Assembly (NCBI GenBank): GCA_024305405.1
Contig: JAKNDB010000068.1
Span: forward strand, 2,790,501-2,854,500
Source of the DNA: Dirofilaria immitis
Lineage: Eukaryota > Nematoda > Chromadorea > Rhabditida > Onchocercidae
Reading direction: 5' to 3'
DNA length: 64,000 nt
Of this stretch, positions 32,501 through 45,800 are shown piece by piece; within the stretch, counting starts at the first letter, position 1; every line of letters begins with the position of its first letter. A program made the position numbers and the translations under genes. Below the pieces are notes generated by a model. The model ran no database searches and had not been told where the DNA came from. It saw only the letters and a list, made by a program, of their open reading frames with translations.

Positions 32501-35500
32501 TTTTCTAAATTCAAAAATATAACTCCATTTATTACAAACTTATAAAATAGGTAGTATATTAAAAAATGATGAAAAAATCTAATTTCCATTTATGATAAAT
32601 AAAAAAATCTAAACTAAATTGAAAGATCAACAGCAAAATCCTACCTAGACAAGAAACAATATAAGAATATAAATCACGCAACACGCAACCTTTGAATGGC
32701 ATTGCAAGTCATGCTTCGAATGATTGGAATCAATTTGTACCGTATGTGTGAACGATCCATCTAATTCCTGAACCACAACGATTAATGGACCAACATAACT
32801 GAAATGTATTGATTAAATGACCAAATCATCTGTAAAAGTTCCTTTGATTAATATCATAATTTTTTCAGAAGTCCGAAAGATCCAAAACAACAGGGTACAA
32901 CATGAGAATTTTTTAAACTCTTTTCCATCTTATTTAACATAAAAATAAATCAATGAAATGTAGTAAACCTTTGACGTCCACGATTTTTAGAAGGTTCTTG
33001 CTTTACTTCAAGTTCAATCATATTTCGCTTTCGATTAAAAGCATACTGCACCTGAAATACGCGACTTCAAATTCGTACATGAACAGGATTTAAAATGGTG
33101 ATCAACTGTTCAGTTAAAAACTAATTACTGCAAGATGAATAATATGACTCTAGTTGAAGTCTGCTTTTCCTGGATAAATGTAACAGAAAAGTTTTCGGAA
33201 TCTTATCTTTAATAAGATGGAGTTCAAGAAATTGCTTACCATTCTAATTTTCTAGATATCTTGAGAAATCCAATTTTGGCTATTATCTGCATTAGTTGAC
33301 AAACTTTTAAGGTAACTACTCGCATGCTTTTTCTACCATATTTTAAAAAGTAATTCTATCACAGACCCAAAATTTTGCGTGCCCACCGTTGTGAATCCAC
33401 TGCTCCAGAAATGTTGGTAATTCTTGGCCTGTAACACTAGAAACGGTACGAAAGAATGATTCCGTTGAAACAGTCATATGTTGCCAGTGAGCTGGCTCCT
33501 TTGCAACTGGCTTGCTTGCATCGCTACGCTCAATATTTTTGTATTACCTATAACAGAAAAGAAATAAATGTATTACAAGATTTGCTTAAACAGGAAATAG
33601 AACTTTGGAAACTGTTTTCACAGCATTTCCATAAAATTTCCATAAAATAACATAATAATTACAAAAATCAATGTTCTCTAAGTAACTTTTTCATCAAGCA
33701 AACAGAATAAAGCATTCAATTTCACCTGCAAAAATGGTTCCTTGCCTAAACGCTGGTTCAGCATTCTCATAACAAGATATCCTTTCTTAAACAAAGCATC
33801 CGCATAGAGAGGAGAACATGTGTACGGATTTCTTGGATCGAAATGTAAATAACGCTAAAAAATTATAGAAGGAAAAGCGAATCATTATTATTCTTCCAAC
33901 TAATATTTTTTTAGTGTATAGTAAATAATAGTTTTAAAGAGATCGCATGAAAAGCGCGTCCTATAGAATGCGACTTGTTTTATGCTATTATATTCAATAT
34001 TTTTATGCTTCAACGGTATTCCCAAACACACTTTGAAAAAGCTCACTTTGTAATTCGTATTTGAAGGCCGCAAAATAATCATTCCCCAATGCGTTTCATA
34101 ATCGGAAACACAATTTAGTGTTTTGTTGATCTAAAAAAATACCGTTCATGAGAACTCATAATATTTTAAAAATATTCTTTATAAGAACTATTCATAAATT
34201 ATTTTCGAAATCGATTAGCTTATAGATTACCTGAAAGAGGTTTTCAGAAAAACCGAAAAATCGTTCTATAAACATGCCAGTGACAGATCTGCAAACATTT
34301 CTATCTTTCAAAATAGCATAATTAAAAGTTAGTATTTTAAGAGTAAAAACAACTTCTAACAGATGCAACATAACTTGTTGAAAATATCGACAAATGGATA
34401 TGGAAATTTAGAAGATTTTTCCCAACATTCAATGAATTTTGCATCTATTTATCAGATTTATATGTGCTACGAAAAGAAAAGAAGCAAAATTCAAAAGTTA
34501 TGATCCCTATTTTTCTATAATTCTTAAACACCCTCTTCAGTGATCATTTGTTATTGCAAACAATTTCTTTCAGTTGAAAAGTATCGATTATGCCGTCTTC
34601 AAGCAAAGCAATATGTATAGAAGAATTGAACTTACAACCTTGCGAGCGAAGAAACAAGCCAGATATCCAGCCAACATGTTGAAGTAACAAAACATCCGAA
34701 GAATTGCTGTGCTACTGCATAAGCAAGGCACTGACGAGTCATCTAAAAAATTTTCTGCAAATAGAAAATTGGTATTGGTTTAAAATTTAAGATTAAGATT
34801 AAGAATCTGAACAATTTAATCTTAATTAATTTGCATTTAAATATTTTCGTCACGTATTCATATTCTATCCAAAAAAAATTCACTTGAACGACATCCAAAA
34901 TCTTTTTATGATATAGTAAAGTGAGCGAGAGTATCGACAAACCAGTGTAGGCCGTAACATCATCAGGAACCTAGAAATAACAGATTTCAAAAATACGATT
35001 TAAGTATTAAAATAAAATATAAATTTGGAATATTAACGAATTCCTAATCATTCGAAAATTTTTCCTACAACATTTTTAAGCTTTCAGATCAGATAAAAAT
35101 CTTAATATAGCTAGTCGCTTTATATCGGAACTTACTTCAGTTATAAAAGAATGAATTATAAAGTATAGAATTTTTCGCATTATTTTCAAAAATTTTTAGC
35201 TATTCTGTTTATCAAATATATTTATTTATCGTTGATAGTTTTCTAATTCTACTTGGTTGTGTTCAAAAATTAGTTCATTCAACGAACTTGATAAACGAAG
35301 ACTTGTTTATAAGATGAAAAGGGAAATCGACAAGAGAGGAGTTCTTCGAAATATTCAAAAACTCGATCAATTGTTGACGTTGTATGCTTTACAAGAGGAT
35401 AAAGTGATGGCAATGCAAAACTTGTTATCTGTAAACAAATTTTTACAGCATTTTAAAAATTGTATTACAGTTTCATCGTCAGTAATTTTCTACAATATAT

Positions 35501-37515
35501 AATTATACTTCAGGCATATCGGGATGCACAACTGGTGTAAAACATCCAATCGCGAGACCGATATTAATAGCAGATGTAGGTACCAAAAGTTGATAATGAT
35601 AAATTTTTTCTTGTAAATCAGCAGTATACTCCGTATCCTATAAAAAAATTTTGGTATGCAATATTAACAAAATTACAGGAACTGAGAGATATATTCCTCA
35701 TAAGTTATTATTTGATTGAAAGATATACTTCATAAGAAAAAGAATTTCCCGATGCTCCGGAATTTGCAATGATGGAATGCAATATCAAGCCCGAGAGCAT
35801 GAAAACTGCTTTACTTTCTATCAAGGCTAGTAAATATTACTAGTATATAATAATTTCTATAAACATGATATGAACAGCTTTTTTAACGCATAATTTTGAC
35901 AGAGTGCCGAGAGGTGAAGCTTCTTAACTTGGGAAAACCAAAAACACTTACAAATAATTCACCACTAGCAACTACTGTGAACATAAGACCAACAGTTGCT
36001 TCAATTCGCCATAAGCATAACTGATCAGGCGTATCCATACAAGGTAACCAATGGCGAGTACTCGATAATGTACTTGATCTAAAAAAAATGAAACATGAGT
36101 GTTTTGTATTTCTGTCGATAAATCTTTATCACAAAAGTAAAATTAAAAAATGATTAAAATTTGTGTTCCTTTGATTTCAAATTCATAAAAACGAACTTCA
36201 TTTCCAAAAATTAGCTCCACTCCTTCAAAAGACAATATTCAGAAGACAATAAAATATAAACATTAGATAATTATTTATATCTGATACAACTGTACCCCAA
36301 TTTTTTTCATTATATGAAAATATACCTGTAAGTATACATATGCGCACCACTCTCCAAAGTACCATCATCAGAAAATGAACAAACAAAATGTATGCCCTAA
36401 ATCGATCATAAATAAAAATGATTAAAAAGCAAACAAATAATCTACATAGAAACAACACTTGATAAAATTATGTTGAATCTCTGACGTTGCCGACATTATA
36501 AACTATCTTATCTTATTAGGATATCAAATTTACTAAATGCTGAGTTCATGAAAAAAATGACCGAATCGAAAATATTTCTTATACTCTCGGTTGATTATTG
36601 AATCGCATGTTGAAATCAGTTATGCATTGGTTTCCTCATTCACACCACAAAAACTTTTTGAACTCCAAATTAAAAATTAAATTGAAGTTTTTACAAAATT
36701 ATTTTAGTAAATCTTCTTACATGTTTCGGATTAACAATTTTGACATCAATTCCAATTTTTATAACTTTTTGTTCATCCATAAGTACGTAGCAGCTTTCTG
36801 GAACATTAATTAAAAGTTCACCCTCACAATCTTCCAGTTCATCGTACATATCATGTGAAAGCTTGTGCAAACTTTGTTCTGCTTTGTGACTCAATATCTA
36901 AAAATTTATTTTATACAAGAGAGAAATCAATGACAAACTTGGTAACTAGAATAAATTTCATTATCAAGTCTTATAATAAGAAAATAAAATCATTGAATAA
37001 ACTTTCCGCAACGTTTAAAAACTTAATAGAATCTATTTTTTACATCGTTTCCTCGTATTATTTCAGAACTAACTTTGAGAGGATCCTTCCGGATATACTC
37101 CACATCTTCATCATTCACAGTAACTCGGCCAGTAACACCTTCTGGAAATTCGTTTGGCAATACAACATCTGCAAGAAAAAAAAGTTCAATTATCATAAAT
37201 GATACCTGTTAGTTTAAAATATTTAGTACAAATATAAATGCGCAACAGACCTGGACCAACATTAAGACAAATTTGCCTGAGTTCAGGATGTAATGGTGCC
37301 AAAGAAAGTTCTGTGAAGACAGAAAACGATCGTTCTTTGAAATTTACATCGGTGATGGAGACGAACTGCGAGAGAACACGAAAGTTACAGTTATGGAAAG
37401 AAGAGGCATCTTGTGGACTTTCACGACGTACTGAAGACAATGTTTCTTCATTAATTCTTGGCACTGCTGAACCTGAGGTTGACGAAACGTCGACTTCCAT
37501 TTTATTATTCTTCAT
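29552..37515 (-). CDS. taf-2: TFIID subunit TAF-2 (TAF2, M1 aminopeptidase-like), with apparent indels
   Basis: Exons: 37251-37515, 37074-37168, 36721-36897, 36326-36396, 35952-36078, 35509-35637, 35288-35428, 34884-34970, 34636-34742, 34231-34288, 34047-34130, 33726-33854, 33367-33547, 32969-33051, 32690-32798, 32279-32385, 31994-32185, 31677-31862, 31272-31382, 30913-31129, 30706-30780, 30344-30522, 30085-30166, 29552-29809. About 1,083 residues, close to TAF2 elsewhere. The N-terminus has the aminopeptidase-fold signature (FRVLSQFVSITDVNF; LAIGCFTPVVHPDMPE; VKHTTSTIDRVFEYFEE). The HExxH zinc motif is absent (YAVAQQFFGCF), as is known for TAF2. The C-terminal half has TAF2 HEAT-like helices (YQWEYMLKYERDILAQLQAL; GLIKYNDN). 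TAF2 binds Initiator DNA within TFIID. Indels are inferred at 33500-33502, 33536-33540, 31761-31768 (each one base missing) and 31341-31352 (one extra). The exon ending at 30344 uses a weak donor chosen for phase. Confidence 0.9.
31863..31993 (-). other. GC-AG intron in taf-2
   Basis: The donor reads CG|GCAAGT and the acceptor TTTTAG. Using GC as donor restores phase and gives YRVRCRAAYILAE, colinear with the conserved TAF2 segment YRVRM. The alternative GT three bases on gives the wrong phase for the next exon. Confidence 0.7.
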
Positions 37516-37520
37516 AACAT
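37512..37520 (-). promoter_or_regulatory. Two-codon upstream ORF overlapping the taf-2 start
   Basis: Upstream ATG TTA TGA (uATG at 37518-37520) ends in a TGA that overlaps the taf-2 ATG in the order ATGA. A candidate trans-splice acceptor (gtgcAG at 37532-37533) lies 11 bases before the uATG. Confidence 0.35.
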
Positions 37521-37533
37521 GCTATCAATTCCT

Positions 37534-38141
37534 GCACTTATTGCAGAAATTAAATTATTGAAACTGATAAGTGAACTAATTATGTAACAGTTTTGCAATA
37601 GAAATTTGAAATTTTAAAATCGATAAATAAACACGGCAACCAAAAATTTTACGCAACCGTAAAAAACATTTATAAATATTATAAATTAGTAAAACGATAT
37701 GAAACGATATGAATGAATATCGCAAAACGATATGAATAATGCAAGAAAAAGCGTGATATAAGAGTTAATCTAACATGGCTAGAAGTAATGTAAAAAATGG
37801 TACAAAAAGATGAAAATTTTCAGTATTGTTTGAAATGAAGTGAAATATGCAATAACTCTAATCCTACTTATTTTATCGTAATTTATTTCTAAAAATGCTC
37901 CTTTATACCAAAGGAAAATTACCATTATCGTCAAATTACTTTACACTAAATCCTCTAAAATTCCTCACTTAAAGATTTATATAAATCATTTTAAAATTCT
38001 GATAAGATCTTTTATCCTACAACGGTGAAACTTTATTACATGCTAAACCAAAAATTCCTTTACGTGAATGAAGATAGCACTGAATAGATTGCCATCGTGA
38101 AGTGGAAGAGCCTTTATTAAACGCTAAATTAAGAAATTCCT
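37534..38141. other. Intergenic spacer between the small secreted-protein gene and taf-2
   Basis: A+T-rich, no ORF of note. It contains one copy of an 81-bp direct duplication (38032-38112); the second copy overlaps the 3' end of the neighbouring gene. Confidence 0.5.
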
Positions 38142-38193
38142 CTACGTGAAAATGAGGATGGCATTGAATAGGTTGCCATCATGAAGTGAAAGA
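38032..38193. repeat. 81-bp direct tandem duplication
   Basis: Copies start at 38032 and 38113 with tttatta..gctaaa and share ttgccatc.tgaagtg near their ends. They are about 80 percent alike by eye. The right copy contains the stop codon and last ~17 codons of the adjacent minus-strand gene. Confidence 0.8.
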
Positions 38194-38938
38194 GGCGTGA
38201 GCAATAAATTCATTGAGGATGAATTTGAAAATTTGTCTACGGTGACAGGCGGTTGATGGATGTTCGTCGCATATTGTCGCATTGTTTTGATGGGAATCGC
38301 TAAGTTTCCTACGAATTTGTGATTATCATTCTCTTCCAATAATTGACAAGCTTTTAATTCCTTCACCTTATCAATTGCTAGTAGAATTGTTGATTTCTTT
38401 TTTTTTCTGATAAAATTTTCAATACCATTGAGAGCTACTAGACTTTACCGATCGATCATATTTACCGGAACTTTTTTCGATTGGAACAATTGCGAAATCT
38501 TTCTAACTGCAAGAGATCATATGTTTGCTGATTTTTGCAACTTATTGTCGATATTTTCCCAAGTAAAAGTTGAAGAAACTGAATATGAATATCGTCAAAT
38601 TTAAACAGGTAATTTGTTTTTCTAAAAAGAAAATAAGTTATTTTACTAGAGGAATTTATAATTCAAAAGAGTAGTACTACTTTATTTCTTTATATCTTTA
38701 CTCTTTTCAATTCAAACGAAATACAAATGAATTCTATGTTGTATTTTGATTTAATAACTGGCTAAAATGTAAAATTTAATTAGATCTTTGAATATAAAAA
38801 AATATATAAATGAATTATTAAATATAATTGCATAAATTCTGTTAGATTAAATCAGAAAATCAATAAAATCAATTTATTATAAATTATATTTAACAGAGGA
38901 AAAAGTGAAGTAAGCAAAAGAACAAGCAATATTTTCAT
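38142..38938 (-). CDS. Small predicted secreted protein of unknown family (three exons)
   Basis: Exons 38895-38938, 38466-38621 and 38142-38406 join with matching phases (2 then 2) at acceptable splice sites (donors CT|GTTAAAT and CG|GTAAAT; acceptors CTTTTTAG and TTTTATCAG), giving 154 residues. Residues 1-15 (MKILLVLLLTSLFPL) look like a signal peptide. The mature part has three cysteines (ISCKN, RNCSN, KACQL), a basic cluster RKKFRKKKK near residue 64 that could be a processing or nucleic-acid-binding site, and a Ser/Leu-rich C-terminus. The last exon alone is 88 codons without a stop in very A+T-rich DNA, and no indel is needed. I do not recognise the family. A faint resemblance of VGNLAIPIKTMRQYATNI to Mediator subunit 4 is too weak to use and conflicts with a signal peptide. 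It lies between the cadherin and taf-2 on the same strand. Confidence 0.5.
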
Positions 38939-39863
38939 TATTTTGATATATCATAAATATACAATGGAATTACAATATGCTGAAATTTGAGTATGGGAAT
39001 TCTTCCATATGATTATTTGAATGAATTAAGCTGTGATAGATAGAATCACATCTTTTATTCTTGATCGGTCTCGAATTATATCCTTCACGATAAAATTACA
39101 ATATACGGAAATTTTGGTATTCTTCCATATGATCTTGTAAGTGAAATAATGTGTGACAGATGGGATTATAGCCTTTGATTCTTGATCAGTCTCGAATCAT
39201 CCTTATATTTCATGTATAAAATCATTATTTCATATATGCAAATACTATTTGCAGCAAATAGGTCACATCTTTTTCTTTCTTTTTAAGCTAATAATTTATT
39301 GGCTCATTTTTATGGAAGTTTAGCTATCCAGACTTTAGTATGGTGGAGACAATTTCAATTAATTGTTATGATCAATTGTATTTAAAAGTTAAAGGCTAAT
39401 AATTATGAGAAAGTTTTATTCATCAATTCTATTCACAACGACATATAATACAACAAAAAAACTTCCAAAAAAAACCTTAAATTTTTCAACAATATTTTTT
39501 TGGCATGTGATGACGTATTCATAAAATCAATACAATATTCTCATACAAGAAAGAAAAAGGATACGAAAGGGCGATATCAATGATTTCTTTTGATTCTTTT
39601 ATCTTTGAGATTTTTACAGTTTTCATGAATTTCAATAAGGATAAAATTCGTAGGCAATGATTTAATTGCAAATTTGATTTTATAGTTCGATAATAGAATT
39701 TCAAAAATTATAATTATATTATGTTTCTCTAACCATAAATTAGAAAAAGTTTCCTGCATACTTGTAGTTTTTCTTTAAATTTTGTAATGATATCGTCGTT
39801 TCGAGCCTATCATTTATAGACGAAAAAAGATATATAAGATGAACCCGATCTGTATCAATATTG
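38939..39863. other. Spacer with a direct duplication, 3' of the cadherin gene
   Basis: This is the 3' flank of the cadherin and upstream region of the small secreted-protein gene. Short minus-strand ORFs at 39519-39759 have no splice support. The main feature is the ~126-bp duplication at 38970-39205. Confidence 0.5.
38970..39205. repeat. About 126-bp direct tandem duplication
   Basis: Both copies (from 38970 and 39096) carry ttacaatat, attcttccatatgat, gtga.agat and cttgatc.gtctcgaat in the same order with scattered substitutions. It lies just upstream of the small secreted-protein gene. Confidence 0.8.
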
Positions 39864-42800
39864 CTACTTTTTCATATTCAATAAAAGTTCGCTAAGTGGC
39901 CGATATGCTGGTACTGAACTGGTATTAATTGCATTAGCCTGTAATTAAATTAAAATAATTAATATGCAATCATTAATTCATCTCAGATGTTCTTGCATAT
40001 AATTCAGATAATTCTATCTAAATTTTGATTGTAAAAATTCGAGAAATAAGACAAACATTAAATGATGAAATATTGATTGAACCGTTTGAGGTGAAACAAG
40101 CATTCATGCGATTTGCTGGACTTAAAATTTCATCTACTTTAGCATAAATCAAATCATTAATTTCTGGATCGCTACGCATATCATCCTTATAACCCGTGAA
40201 AATCTCTCGAGACGAGTCTTGATTCGAATCGAAATACTACAAAAGAGAAAAAAAGAAATTCGATATTCAAATTTATAATTAAGTAATTCAATATTTAAAT
40301 TTATAATTAAGCAGTAAATTATTAATATTTTAGCTTATAAGACAAATCTGTTAATCTTATGATTTTGAGTAACTTGTTATTACAGTTCAGTAAAAGTTAG
40401 CTTGATATTTTATTTTTAAGTCATCTGTTAGTAAAGAAATATTAATCATTAGTTTCACCTTATTAGGTGTCACTCCAACTTGATTGAGATAATCAGTGAC
40501 TGAACTTGTAACAGATATATCATCTGGATCGATACCGGAATCCGGCATTGAATATGTTACAGAGTGATTACCTATTTGTGATTCGAGCGCTCTGTTGATA
40601 ATATATTTTACGAATAGCGAACAAATTTGACAGTAAAAAAAACATTGAAACAGTTGATAAAATTGATGGTAATTTGAAAGTATAATATGATAAGAAATGT
40701 TTTCGAATTGGTGTTCGTCAAGAATTTATTTATTTTTTTTTTTGAGTTTTCATACATTTTCATCAAACGTAAAACTTACGGTTTAGGTAGAAGTCTTACA
40801 GCGCCATTATTGTTGATATGTGCAGAAGATGTGGAAGAATTCTGTAAATGAATAGAAATGATCATTCTGAATTTATAATACAAAGAATGAATAATATCAT
40901 GATATGTAAAAAATTAGAAAATTCTATTCAAAAATTAATACCTTAGATTTAACGTAAGATGAAGATGAATGTGGAACAAATTTTTCACGTTCAAAACGTG
41001 GTGATGGACGATTCAAGTCTTGTACTACCGCAAAGTTACTTCCGTTGACGCTATAAACCTAAAAAAGTAAAAAAAAAAGAAAGGATTGATTTATTTAACA
41101 AATTGACCTTTAAAAATTTTTGGAAAATATTTGCAGTGAACTTAATCCGAAATAATTCATCGCGCATTCTTATATGGAATATCACGTAATGATTAAACTA
41201 ATTACTACTTCTTCATTAAAGCCTCAGTTAAAACTTCCGTAAACTTTTACGGGAATACTGAGTAATTATCAATATATGAGATTATAATTAACAATTGTGG
41301 AAGTTTGTATCATCTCATATTTCTAAAATATTTCATTTGGATCATCTCATTCTAGGTCATTCTCTTGATCTGCAAAAGTAAATTTGAATAATTGTTCACT
41401 TGTTTCTTTGGTTTTGTGCGGCGACTTCTCATCTTCATACTGATGACCAGTACAATAAGAATGACCAATAGAATAAAAAATAACAATGATGAGCTAATGG
41501 TCAGAATTTGGGTTATTGTAAAGGTTTTTGATGTTGTGAATACATTTCGCGGTGAAGAGAAATCACCAATCTATAAAATATATAATTTAACCAGTCTTAT
41601 ATTTTAATTGCTTACGAATTTTAACAATATCTAATCTTTGCTATAAAATAAAAAAGTAAACAAATCGATAAATGTAAATCGAATAAATTTTAACAAAAAG
41701 AAATTTTAAACTTTTAAATTTCATTAAATTTATTTCTACTTAATAGTAAAAAAAAAAATAGAATTAAGTAAAATTTAGTCCAACAGGTCAGAATACGAAC
41801 AAGCAACCTAAAGATACATCAAGAAAGAAGCTATCTAGGCCAACCTAAAGATACACAAAAAAAAGCGATCTAGGCCAACTTAAAGATACACCAAAAAGAA
41901 GCGATCTAGGCTTATTCCAAGAAGGATGCTTAAGGATACGTCAAGAAAAATGTCTAAGAATACGTTAAGAAAGGAGCGACGAGGTAAGTCTTATTTGAGT
42001 TAGCTTTTACCAAAGCTCGAAAGTTAGTGGAGAAAAGAAATGTGAGTATGAATGAAATAAGAAAACAAAATTATCCTCCATATCTCACTAGAAAGAATTT
42101 GTAGTGTCTTGCAAATGCTGCAGGAAAGGCTGTCAAACAATCAGCAGAGTTAGAAAGAATCAAAACCATCTGAGAGTTTAATTACCAAAGTTTGAAGTGC
42201 TACCATTAAAAGGCCAGATAGAAGCTGTAATTTTGCTACGGTTAAAGAAGATCGAAGATTCAAAAAAATTTTAGACATTATAACAAACCTGAACGATCAC
42301 TTTGATATGAGTACTTTGCGTTCTACTGGAACTGGCAATTACTGTAAATTCATCGTTTGTGATATTAGTTGAGCTGGAAAATTTGCAAAAATTTGTTCAT
42401 TTCATTTTCAATTTATAACAAACATTTTCTTGCAAGTAATTATCAAATATATCCTGCATAACTTAGTCCAAATGATCATCAAATATAAAGTTTATCCAAG
42501 TATGATATCGATAAATTCAAATATCTTCTTGATTATCATACCTATGACTAAGTTTGTGTGATAGCATAATTTGCCCTGTACTTGAATCAATACTTAAATA
42601 TCGTGTTGCACTTCCTTCTATTTCATATCGAATTATTCCATCTATTCCCATGTCAGAATCTATCGCCGATACAGCACCAATATATTGGCCAACTTGTAAG
42701 TTTCTCGGAATCTGTTATAGCTTCGAAATAGAAAATAAATTTTTAATATTTAGAATAAAAATTCCTGGTAATTTATCTTATCGTTTCCTTACAATTGACT

Positions 42801-45800
42801 TCTTATAAATAAACTATTGTTAGATAAATACGAAGTTTCATTAATGGCTTACTTGAAAGATATAATTAGTTTCTGTGAAGATCGGTGGATATTCATCAAC
42901 ACCAAGAACATGGATACGAATTGATACTGCTGCTGATCGATTCTGATTATCCTTAACTTTTAGGATAAATTCATGTGTCGTTTCCATTTCAAAATCCAAG
43001 TCTTTGATAAGTATTATATGGCCGGTGTTTCTGTTACATGAAAATGACTGAAATATTAATATATTTAAAATAATTAAATGACTGAAATATTAATATATTT
43101 AAAATAATTATTGAAAAAAAACATTCAAATTATCGCATAAATTTTTAATTAAAAAATGTATAATATACAAAATGATTGTTTCAAAATAGTAATACTATTT
43201 GAAATTTAAAAACATAGGTATGATGAATATTAGATTAAAAATGAAATAACACAGCATTATTGAGAAAAGTTGATAAGCTATAGATAAGTGGTATTAATGA
43301 TTTGATAAGAGAATTGCTAATTTTCTAATCGATGAACATCATGAAAGTAAATTTTATATTTCCAAAATTCTTGAAATGGCTTGTGATAATTTGATACTAA
43401 ATGTCTAACTGGTCCAAAAATTAAGTACAAATAAGATATATTATTAGGAATAAATTTGAAAGGAATTTAATAATTTAGCACCAAAGAATTTTCACCTTAT
43501 TATTATCCGTTAACGTATAAATCCAATCAACACCTGGCAATCCTAATTTATTAACAGCTTTTGAACGTAAGATAATACTTCCTTTTGGTAAATCTTCAAA
43601 TACATTTGTTTCGTATTGTGAAACAATGAAAAATGGAGCAGTAGCTGATGATGAATTAATATTGAAACGAATTGAAATTGAAGTCCAATTTAATCGAACA
43701 GGTGTACCATTATCAATAGCAGCAATTAATAAATTATCAAAAATATTATTTAAAGGTATTTCTCCAATATCAACATTTTTCTCAAAATACAACACTCCCG
43801 ATGAACTATTCAAAGTGAACATCCCGTAATCATTTCCAGATAGCACTTGATAAGAAATGCGTCCGTTATCACCACTATCTTTGTCGACAGCCACAAATCT
43901 GCCAATATTTTTTTATGTAACAATGATTTAAATCATCTAACTTCTTGAATAATTTTTAATTAAAATAGCCAAAGTTTGCCGAAATATTTGAATATCATAT
44001 ACATACATACTATAAGCACAAATATTTTTATAAAAATTTGTTTACACCCAAAACAATTATTTATAATATTCTAAATAAAACAGTTCATATTTATAGTTTC
44101 GTTAAGTCTCTGATTTTGAAAATGTAAATAAATGATAGCATGAATAAATTAAAAATATATATATATCCGTTAATTCAACATTCGTCTTTCATTTCGTAAA
44201 AATCCAAATCTTTAAACGTCTTTCATAAAGTTAAAAATATAATAATCTAATATATGATATACGGTATTTGGTAATTCGTACTGTAATATATATCGTATCG
44301 TATCCTTCTCAAATTTTAGCAAAAGCACTGATCGAATAAATTTATTACTCAATTTCTAGAATATTTTTATGGGATTGTTAATATACGCAAATACGAGAAT
44401 AGCATGCAGCATACCTTCCTAATACTTCATTTGTAATCATTCCTTCATTAATCGTTATTTCATCAATTTGATCTATGAAATAGGGAATATTATCATTTAA
44501 ATCCATTACTTGTACATATACTTTTGTAGATGAATTGAATTCAGCATGTGGAGACGATGCCTCAACCTGAAAATCATTTCAAGTAAGTTTTCGAACTTAC
44601 TTTTACGCAGCATTTTATATTTGTATTCTCTCTTTGTAATTAAAATTCAAAAAAAAATGAAACTAACCGAGAATTCAAATTCATTTTTGAATTCAGCATC
44701 GATGAAATATTTCAAAAAATCCATCCATCACGTGAGATGCCAAAAACATTAGCAAATTCCAAAGTTTGAATCCGCAACATTGTATCCATCGGTAGACCAT
44801 CCATTAAACTCACTCTGCCAAACTCAATATATGGACGCATATTTTCCGATATCGTAAAACTGAAGTTAATTCAGTTATTTAGAATCAGAAGATATGCTGA
44901 AGAACTTTAAACAATCAATCTGATATTTTCCAAATAGAACTAATATGGTAATGGAATTAAGATAAAATTATACTTAAATGATGGTTCAGTGAATTGTATA
45001 GGTTTTTGATCATAATCCTTAATTCCAATATTGATTTGAGCAATAACAATTGATCTTTGTGATGGTTTTCCCTGATCAAATGCATGAACTTTCAAGTAAT
45101 ATGTCGACCGATCTTCCAGTTTAGCAACCACGATCAGATCACCTATAATTTTATTTGATTCAATGTTAACTTAGTGATTGATTAGATAGTGGAAATGAAT
45201 AGATAGATATGCGGTAAGGTAAATATGATGAGTCCAACATTTATAATGGTTCGTAAATTGAATATTTTTAACAGTTTGCTTTAGATGCTTTTATGATAAT
45301 ATGTTGCTTCCATGATAATTTAAGTCGAGAATGTATACCTGATTCAGGATCAATCTTGAAATTCGTCGTGCTATTTACAGCCAATTCATAACGAACTGTG
45401 CCAGCAAGTCCTGTATCCGGATCATTTGCTCGTATTTTTGCAATCTTTGAACCTAACTTTACATCTTTTGCAACATTAATCAGGTAAAATTGCTCCTCAA
45501 ATTGCGGTGCATTATCATTAATATCTTCAACAATTATTCGTAACGTAGTGCGTGAAATATTTTCACCATCTGTTACCTATAAAACGTTTGTTGAAATATT
45601 TGCAGAATTGAATTTACTATTTTCCACTACGGTATTTTATTTCACTATTAACAATTCGGCGCAATCATATATCTAATGGAATGTTACTGGAATAATTACA
45701 CTGATCATCATCACCTGAATATGAATCGTATGCTCCTTATTGATTTCATAGTCCAAATTTTGGATCAAAAATATTTTCCCGGTGAATGGATCAATTTCGA

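Noticed and set aside
35257..35502. 81-codon plus-strand ORF
   Set aside because: Antisense of the taf-2 exon 35288-35428, which matches the family on minus.
36855..37202. 115-codon plus-strand ORF
   Set aside because: Antisense to taf-2 exons and introns that carry clear TAF2 homology on minus.
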